NCBI GenBank assembly: GCA_030043865.1
Contig: JASHWZ010000037.1
Location: forward strand, 1 to 7,566
Direction: 5' to 3'
DNA length: 7,566 bases
DNA from: Thermoplasmata archaeon
GTDB taxonomy: Archaea; Thermoplasmatota; Thermoplasmata; Lutacidiplasmatales; UBA184
Positions 1 through 4,017 of this stretch are shown piece by piece (within the stretch, counting starts at the first letter, position 1; every line of letters begins with the position of its first letter). The position numbers and the translations under genes were made by a program. Below the pieces are notes generated by a model. The model was not told the DNA's origin. It worked only from the letters and a program-made list of their open reading frames with translations, and did not search any database.

Positions 1-2
1 GC

Positions 3-50
3 CCCGAGGACTTCGAGTCGCCCTGGCCGTTGCGTCCGTTCCGGCCCTAG
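3..50 (+). CDS. Possible 3' end of a plus-strand gene (partial)
   Basis: Reading from base 3 gives PEDFESPWPLRPFRP followed by a TAG at 48-50. The codons have the strong G/C third-position bias of the neighbouring genes, and a stop here would place the gene tail to tail with the stress protein, whose stop (47-49 on the other strand) shares the CTAG. The piece is far too short to identify, and a chance open stretch of 15 codons is common at this base composition. No function can be given. Confidence 0.3.
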   Translation, partial: PEDFESPWPLRPFRP

Positions 51-544
51 GGCTTCGTCCGCGTCGCTCCGCCGCGCGCGGGGCCGGGACCGGCTTTCGG
101 CGCCCGACCTTTCGGCAGCTTCACGACCAGCACCGGACACGGCGCGTCGCCGACCAGCCCCGCGGAGACGGAGCCGAGGAAGAGGCGCTGGCTCCGGGAG
201 AGTCCCCGGGAGCCGGTGATCGCGAGGTCGCAGGGCGTGTTCCGAAGGTGCTCGAGCAACGCCGGCACCACGTCATCGCCCTGGAGGAACACCGGCTCGA
301 GCGACGGGACGCCCCGGGCCGTCGCCTTCTTCCGGAACTCGTCGATGATCACCGAGAGCGACTTGCCGGAGCTATCGAACGGGACGAGGCTCTCGAGATG
401 CCCGTCCGTCGCCTCCCGGGTGGGAGGGTGGACGGTGCCGATCGTGAGGGCGGAGTGGAACCGGGCGGCGATCTCGATCGCCACCTCGCACGCCCTCCGC
501 GACTCCGCGGAGCCGTCGAACGCAACGAACACTCGCTCGAACAT
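47..544 (-). CDS. Universal stress protein (UspA family), ATP-binding type
   Basis: A 165-residue single-domain Usp, close to the family's usual 140-160. The N-terminal strand is MFERVFVAFDGS (1-12), with the Asp10 expected at the nucleotide base. The C-terminal half holds a perfect G-x2-G-x9-G-S motif (Gly111, Gly114, Gly124, Ser125) followed by the last strand CPVLVVK (136-142). That motif is known to bind ATP in the UspFG/MJ0577 subgroup, so this is predicted to be a soluble, ATP-binding, dimeric stress protein; what it regulates is unknown. Residues 143-165 are a basic Pro/Gly/Arg tail outside the fold. I chose the ATG at 544 because Usp proteins begin right before the first strand; a TTG at 571 would add nine unconserved residues and falls inside the likely promoter. 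The gene is divergent from the FAD oxidoreductase, 59 bp away. No Shine-Dalgarno of note, consistent with a leaderless message. Confidence 0.93.
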   Translation of the reverse strand: MFERVFVAFDGSAESRRACEVAIEIAARFHSALTIGTVHPPTREATDGHLESLVPFDSSGKSLSVIIDEFRKKATARGVPSLEPVFLQGDDVVPALLEHLRNTPCDLAITGSRGLSRSQRLFLGSVSAGLVGDAPCPVLVVKLPKGRAPKAGPGPARGGATRTKP

Positions 545-569
545 CCTACCTGCCCGTCGATAGGGGCCC

Positions 570-582
570 AACCTTCTTGAAG
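570..582. promoter_or_regulatory. Putative shared (bidirectional) archaeal core promoter element
   Basis: The 13 bases aaccttcttgaag are the most AT-rich patch in the 59-bp gap between two divergent genes. They contain the interrupted palindrome CTTC-TT-GAAG (573-582). The patch lies 26-38 nt upstream of the stress-protein ATG (544) and 22-34 nt upstream of the oxidoreductase ATG (604). For leaderless archaeal transcripts the TATA box is expected about 26 nt before the start codon, so one element could serve both directions. The match to a TATA consensus is poor, so this call rests on position and local composition. Confidence 0.4.
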
Positions 583-603
583 CCCGCTCCGCTCCGCGGG
601 GCG

Positions 604-1812
604 ATGGCCCCCGCGAAGTTCGACGTCGCGGTGCTCGGCGCCGGCATCATCGGGAGCGCGGTCGCACGGGAGCTCGCTCGCCGCGGACGGTCGGTCGTCG
701 TTCTCGAGGCCGGCGAAGTCGCGGGCGAGACGAGCTGTCGCGCGATGGGTCACGTCGGGGTGTACGACGACAGCCCGGCCCAGCTCGTGCTCACCCGGTT
801 CGCGCGCGGGCTGTGGGACGAAGTGGAACCGGAGGTGCCGTCCGAGGTCGACTTCGTCCGCTGGGGCGCGCTGTGGCTCGCCGACACCGAGGAGGAGATG
901 TCGGTCGTGGAGCACAAGGCCGAGGTCTACGCGCGCGCCGGCGTCCCGGCGGAGGTGGTCGACGGGCGACGGCTATCGGAGATGGAGCCGAACGTGCGCC
1001 GGGGCCTGCCCGGCGCCCTGTGGGTGCCCGGGGACATCGTGGTCGACGCCGCGGAGGCGACGCGTTTCCTCGCGCGGAGTGCGGAGGCGGCGGGGGCCGA
1101 GATCCGGACCCACACCCGCGTGCGCTCGATCGGACGAGAAGCGCTCGAGCTGGACCGGGGCGGGCGCGTCCGGGCCGATCGGTTCGTCGTCGCCACCGGA
1201 TGGCGCGCCCCGGAGCTCCTGCCGTCGCTGCCCGTCCGTCCCCGGAAGGGCCACATCGTGCTCACGACCCCCCGACCCGGGTACGTCCGGCATCAGCTCA
1301 GCGAGGTCGGCTACGTGCGGGGGTCGAACCCCCGGACCGCCGAGGCGATCGACTTCAGCTGCCAACCGCGGTCGAGCGGTCGCTACCTATTGGGCGCGAC
1401 CCGACAGTACGTCGGCACCTCGCTGGACGTCGACCCCCAGGTCGTCGAGCGGTTGGTCCAGCGGGCTCGACGCTTCCTCCCCGACTTCCACCGGATCCCG
1501 GTCGAGCGCACCTGGGCCGGTCTCCGGCCGGCGGGTCCCGACGGCGTGCCGATCCTCGGCCCGATGCCCGGCCGACCGGAGCTCATCCTCGCGGTCGCGC
1601 ACGAGGGGATCGGGATCACGACGTCGATCGCGACCGGTCGCCTGGTCGCGGAGATCGTCGACGGTCAGACTCCCTCGATCCCACTCGACGACTTCCGACC
1701 CGAGAAGTTCGGCCTGAGGTCGGCCGGAGCGAAGCCGCGAGCACGGCGGCCGCCACGGCGTCCAACCGGTCGGAGGCCTCGTGGAACCGGGGGTCCCAGC
1801 CCCGTTCGGTGA
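604..1812 (+). CDS. FAD-dependent oxidoreductase, DAO family (sarcosine/glycine oxidase-like)
   Basis: 402 residues. The N-terminus is an FAD-binding Rossmann fold: VAVLGAGIIG with Gly12/14/17 and the ribose-binding acidic residue Glu35 at the end of the second strand. A second dinucleotide-fold signature, FVVATGWRAPEL, lies at 194-205, and the family's RKGHIVLTT strand at 214-222. The C-terminus AGLRPAGPDGVPILGP (305-320) and HEGIGITTSIATGRLVAEIV (333-352) is the typical closing segment over the flavin in DAO proteins (PF01266) such as sarcosine oxidase beta, glycine oxidase and HcnC. Such enzymes oxidise amines or amino acids; the substrate cannot be told from sequence. I chose the ATG at 604 because the Rossmann strand follows at once; a TTG at 577 lies inside the putative promoter. 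No signal peptide, so probably cytoplasmic. The conserved body ends at about residue 370 (base 1713). The last 32 residues are Arg/Pro-rich, unlike the family, and overlap the antisense phosphorylase gene, so they may be read-through of a lost stop. Confidence 0.88.
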   Translation: MAPAKFDVAVLGAGIIGSAVARELARRGRSVVVLEAGEVAGETSCRAMGHVGVYDDSPAQLVLTRFARGLWDEVEPEVPSEVDFVRWGALWLADTEEEMSVVEHKAEVYARAGVPAEVVDGRRLSEMEPNVRRGLPGALWVPGDIVVDAAEATRFLARSAEAAGAEIRTHTRVRSIGREALELDRGGRVRADRFVVATGWRAPELLPSLPVRPRKGHIVLTTPRPGYVRHQLSEVGYVRGSNPRTAEAIDFSCQPRSSGRYLLGATRQYVGTSLDVDPQVVERLVQRARRFLPDFHRIPVERTWAGLRPAGPDGVPILGPMPGRPELILAVAHEGIGITTSIATGRLVAEIVDGQTPSIPLDDFRPEKFGLRSAGAKPRARRPPRRPTGRRPRGTGGPSPVR

Positions 1813-2476
1813 GGCGATCGCTGATGACGAGCACCGACGCGACGCGAGCGCGGCGAGCCCGTCCGAAGAGGAACATCGCCGACGCCTCCATCTCCACGGT
1901 GAGGACCCCCCGCGCCCGGTAGTGCCGGAGTTCGGGGAGCGTCTCGCGGTACGGCGCGTCGGTGGTCCAGCTCGGGCCGGCTCGAAACGGGAGCCCCGCG
2001 TCGTCGAGGGCCTGCTCCAACCACCGACGGAGCGTCGGCGAGGGGTGCGCCGGCACGTGGGCCGGAGCGTAGTGGTGCGAGGTCCCCTCGTCGCGAACGG
2101 CGCCGTCACAGACGACGATATCGCCGGGAGCGAGCTCGGGCGAGACCGCGCCCGCCAGCCCCACGCCCACGAATTCGCGGCCCCCCGCCGCGAAGAGCTC
2201 CTCCAGCAGGGTGATCGTGGTCGGCGCCCCGACCCCCCTCGGGAAGACGAGCCCGACCGTGGCGCCGCGCCGTCGAAGGACGTTCGTGGCCGCGAGGCTC
2301 GCCGCGTTCCGCCCGCCGAACCGCTCGACCATCCGCTCGGCCAGCCGACGGTTCCAGACGATGACGCACCGAGGCGGGGCGCGGAAGTCCGGCTGGTAGC
2401 GCCGGACGAACTCCTTCGGGTCGACCAGGGACCGGTGCCGCCACTTCCCTCGATACCGCGGGAACGTCGGCGCCAT
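1616..2476 (-). CDS. Nucleoside phosphorylase/hydrolase family protein (PNP_UDP fold), uridine phosphorylase-like
   Basis: 286 residues, with a conserved body of about 254, the family's usual size. Visible family segments are: GVGAPTTITLLEEL (81-94); VGLAGAVSPELAPGDIVV (105-122), the central strand-turn of PNP/UDP proteins; VRDEGTSHHY (127-136), matching the VRLDGAS segment of E. coli uridine phosphorylase; WTTDAPYRET (170-179) in the base-recognition region; VEMEASA (194-200), whose Glu197 contacts the ribose hydroxyls; and Ser219-Asp220, where the family's acidic residue lies. The predicted reaction is cleavage of the N-glycosidic bond of a nucleoside in salvage. The usual phosphate-binding loop (GDPxR) near the N-terminus is absent, so hydrolase rather than phosphorylase activity is possible. 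ATG at 2476 is the only good start. It follows the helicase on the same strand after 56 bp and may share its transcript. The last 32 residues are Arg/Ser-rich, fall outside the fold and overlap the oxidoreductase gene. Confidence 0.82.
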   Translation of the reverse strand: MAPTFPRYRGKWRHRSLVDPKEFVRRYQPDFRAPPRCVIVWNRRLAERMVERFGGRNAASLAATNVLRRRGATVGLVFPRGVGAPTTITLLEELFAAGGREFVGVGLAGAVSPELAPGDIVVCDGAVRDEGTSHHYAPAHVPAHPSPTLRRWLEQALDDAGLPFRAGPSWTTDAPYRETLPELRHYRARGVLTVEMEASAMFLFGRARRARVASVLVISDRLTERGWDPRFHEASDRLDAVAAAVLAASLRPTSGRTSRVGSRRVGSRESDRRRSPRPGDRSRSTS

Positions 2477-2501
2477 GGGCTCGGGGCTAGCCGGCGCGCG
2501 A

Positions 2502-2510
2502 CCTCAAGAT
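2502..2510 (-). promoter_or_regulatory. Putative TATA-like element of the phosphorylase-family gene
   Basis: Read on the minus strand, ATCTTGAGG lies 26-34 nt upstream of the ATG at 2476, the position expected for a TATA box of a leaderless transcript. It is the only AT-richer patch in the 56-bp gap. It shares the core TCTTGA with the element in front of the FAD oxidoreductase (575-580, 29 nt before its ATG). The consensus match is weak. If real, the gene can be transcribed separately from the helicase. Confidence 0.33.
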
Positions 2511-2527
2511 TGCGCCGACCGGCGCGA
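2510..2527 (-). other. Short GC-rich hairpin between helicase and phosphorylase genes
   Basis: GCGCC (2512-2516) and GGCGC (2521-2525) pair across a GACC loop. The stem is extended by a wobble pair (2511/2526) and an A-T pair (2510/2527). On the minus strand the hairpin starts 5 nt after the helicase stop and is followed by AATCTTG, so it could help end or stabilise the helicase message. It also abuts the putative TATA-like element of the next gene, where it could equally be a regulator site. Stems this short arise often by chance in DNA this rich in G+C. Confidence 0.25.
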
Positions 2528-2532
2528 GGCGC

Positions 2533-3834
2533 TCACCACCGTCGCGGGCCGGGGCGACGCGGCGGAGGCCGGGCGCCCGAGTCGCTCGGCGCGTGCAGTG
2601 GCGGTCGGGGCGAGGGTGCCCGGGACCACGTACGCGCCGGACGCGGTTCGGAAGCGCGGACGCTCCGCGCGAGCTCTTCGGGAAGCTCGCCCGCGAGGTC
2701 GCGGGGGACGGAGAACCCGAGCAGCTGCTCGATCCTCCGGAAATCCTGCGCCTCGTCCGGTGCGATCAGCGTCAGCGCGTCCCCCCGGCGCTGGGCTCGC
2801 GCGGTCCGACCGACGCGATGGACGTACGTCTCGGGTTCGTGCGGCACGTCGTAGTTCACGACATCGCTCACTCCCTCGACGTCGACCCCGCGGGCGGCGA
2901 TGTCCGTCGCGACCAGCACGCGGGAGCGTCCTTGGCGGAACCCTTCGAGCGCCCGCACCCGCTGCGCCTGGCTCCGGTTGCCGTGGATCACCGCGACGCG
3001 GGTCCCCGCTCGCTCGAGCTGGTGGGCGACGCGGTCCGCTCGGTGCTTCGTGCGCACGAAGACGAGGACGCTCGTGCGCTCCGGCTTACGCAACAGTGCG
3101 ACCAGCGCGTCCGTCTTTCGCTCCGCGGGGACCGAGACGGCGTGATGGGCCACGCCCACGGCGGCGACCGTCGGAGCGTCGGCGCGGATGATGTGCGGGT
3201 CGCGGAGGAACTCTTGGGAGAGCCGCACGACCTCGGGCGGCATGGTCGCGGAGAACAGCATCGTCTGTCGGTCCCGCGGGAGACGCGAGAGCACGCGCCG
3301 GACATCGGGGAGGAACCCCATGTCGAGCATCCGGTCGGCCTCGTCGAGCACGAGGACTTCGAGCGAGCCGAAGTCGACGTACCCTCGCTCCATGTGGTCG
3401 AGCAACCGTCCGGGGGTCGCGACGATGATCTCGGCGGCGCCCCGCAGCGCCCGTTCTTGGTCCGCCATCCCCACGCCACCGTAGACGGCGGCGCCCCGGA
3501 GCCGGGTGTGCCGGCCGAGGCGGCGAAGGAACCCCTCGGCCTGGAGGGCGAGTTCGCGGGTCGGCGTGAGGACGAGCGCGTACACCCGGCCCCGCGGCCG
3601 GGAGAGCAGGCGCTCCAAGATCGGGAGCAGGAAGGCCGCCGTCTTGCCGGTACCGGTCTGGGCGGTCCCGATCAGGTCCCGCCCCCGTACCGCGTGCGGG
3701 ATCGTCCCCCGCTGGATCGGGGTCGGCTCGGTGTACCCCATCTCCGCGACGCCTTGGCGGAGCGTCGGGTGGAGGGGAAGGTCGGCGAAGGACGGTCGCG
3801 TCTTCGGTGTTACCGTGGGGTTGGGGTCGCTCAT
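2533..3834 (-). CDS. DEAD-box ATP-dependent RNA helicase (RhlE-like)
   Basis: 433 residues with every DEAD-box motif in order: the upstream Phe16 and Q motif TEPTPIQ (35-41); Walker A AQTGTGKT (58-65); PTRELA (91-96); the GG pair (119-120); TPGR (140-143); DEAD (164-167); SAT (195-197); motif IV LVFVRTK (257-263); motif V ATDIAARGVDV (309-319); and HRVGRTAR (339-346) with the arginine fingers. No catalytic residue is missing, so it should be an active ATP-dependent RNA-unwinding enzyme of the cytoplasm, acting in RNA remodelling such as ribosome assembly or cold adaptation. The opening FADLPLHPTLRQGVAEMGY resembles the RhlE branch. Residues 390-433 are a Pro/Arg/Ser-rich basic tail, common in this family as an extra RNA-binding extension. 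I chose ATG 3834; a TTG at 3867 would add 11 unconserved residues. It is divergent from the Kelch protein gene and upstream of the phosphorylase gene on the same strand. A weakly AT-richer patch (3862-3868) lies 28-34 nt before the ATG; the CTTAAG further up is the alternative promoter. Confidence 0.96.
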   Translation of the reverse strand: MSDPNPTVTPKTRPSFADLPLHPTLRQGVAEMGYTEPTPIQRGTIPHAVRGRDLIGTAQTGTGKTAAFLLPILERLLSRPRGRVYALVLTPTRELALQAEGFLRRLGRHTRLRGAAVYGGVGMADQERALRGAAEIIVATPGRLLDHMERGYVDFGSLEVLVLDEADRMLDMGFLPDVRRVLSRLPRDRQTMLFSATMPPEVVRLSQEFLRDPHIIRADAPTVAAVGVAHHAVSVPAERKTDALVALLRKPERTSVLVFVRTKHRADRVAHQLERAGTRVAVIHGNRSQAQRVRALEGFRQGRSRVLVATDIAARGVDVEGVSDVVNYDVPHEPETYVHRVGRTARAQRRGDALTLIAPDEAQDFRRIEQLLGFSVPRDLAGELPEELARSVRASEPRPARTWSRAPSPRPPLHAPSDSGARPPPRRPGPRRW

Positions 3835-3876
3835 GGAAACGTCGGGCGCCCCAATCGGCGTGAGCAAACGGGGGGT

Positions 3877-3901
3877 TCCGGTCTCGCCCGAACAGACCGG
3901 A
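3877..3901. promoter_or_regulatory. Perfect 8-bp inverted repeat in divergent intergenic region (candidate operator)
   Basis: TCCGGTCT (3877-3884) and AGACCGGA (3894-3901) are exact reverse complements separated by nine bases (CGCCCGAAC). The repeat lies in the 183-bp gap between the helicase and Kelch genes. It ends 5 bp from a CTTAAG TATA-like element. If that element drives the helicase, the repeat covers the TATA-to-start interval, where archaeal repressors commonly bind. If it drives the Kelch gene, the repeat lies just upstream, a place for an activator. A hairpin in RNA is the other reading. No regulator is identifiable here. Confidence 0.4.
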
Positions 3902-3904
3902 CGG

Positions 3905-3913
3905 AGCTTAAGA
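3905..3913. promoter_or_regulatory. Putative TATA-like element (CTTAAG) in divergent gap
   Basis: AGCTTAAGA is the most AT-rich patch in the gap between the helicase and Kelch genes, and its core CTTAAG (3907-3912) is palindromic, so it can be read either way. With the usual archaeal spacing it would start transcription near 3883 on the minus strand (about 49 nt of leader to the helicase ATG) or near 3936 on the plus strand (about 82 nt of leader to the Kelch GTG). A leadered Kelch message fits the SD-like GAAGGT before its start. Confidence 0.35.
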
Positions 3914-4007
3914 GCGTTCGCTTTCCGTGTCTCGGCGTAGCGCGACCGCCGAGACCGCGGGCCCCAACAAGGTCATGGCGGGCGCTCGTCCTCGTACCGG
4001 AGCCGTC

Positions 4008-4013
4008 GAAGGT
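4008..4013 (+). promoter_or_regulatory. SD-like ribosome binding site for the Kelch protein GTG start
   Basis: GAAGGT lies 4 nt upstream of the GTG at 4018. It partly matches the archaeal GGAGGT consensus, and the spacing is a little short. It helps decide the start, because no ATG, GTG or TTG lies in frame between the putative promoter and 4018. Confidence 0.4.
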
Positions 4014-4017
4014 CCTC

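Noticed and set aside
583..600. Hairpin CCCGC/GCGGG just before the oxidoreductase ATG, considered as a riboswitch or attenuator
   Set aside because: The stem is only 5 bp in very GC-rich DNA, and if the transcript is leaderless it would not be in the RNA.
1781..2854. Plus-strand open frame (357 codons) across the phosphorylase and helicase ends
   Set aside because: It is antisense to two recognised genes and shows only Arg/Pro/Glu-rich composition; long shadow frames are expected at this G+C.
2593..4017. Upstream extension of the Kelch frame, open for about 1.4 kb antisense to the helicase
   Set aside because: The opposite strand carries a complete set of DEAD-box motifs. The antisense translation is Arg/Glu/Pro-rich with no domain, and the signal peptide begins only after the GTG at 4018.
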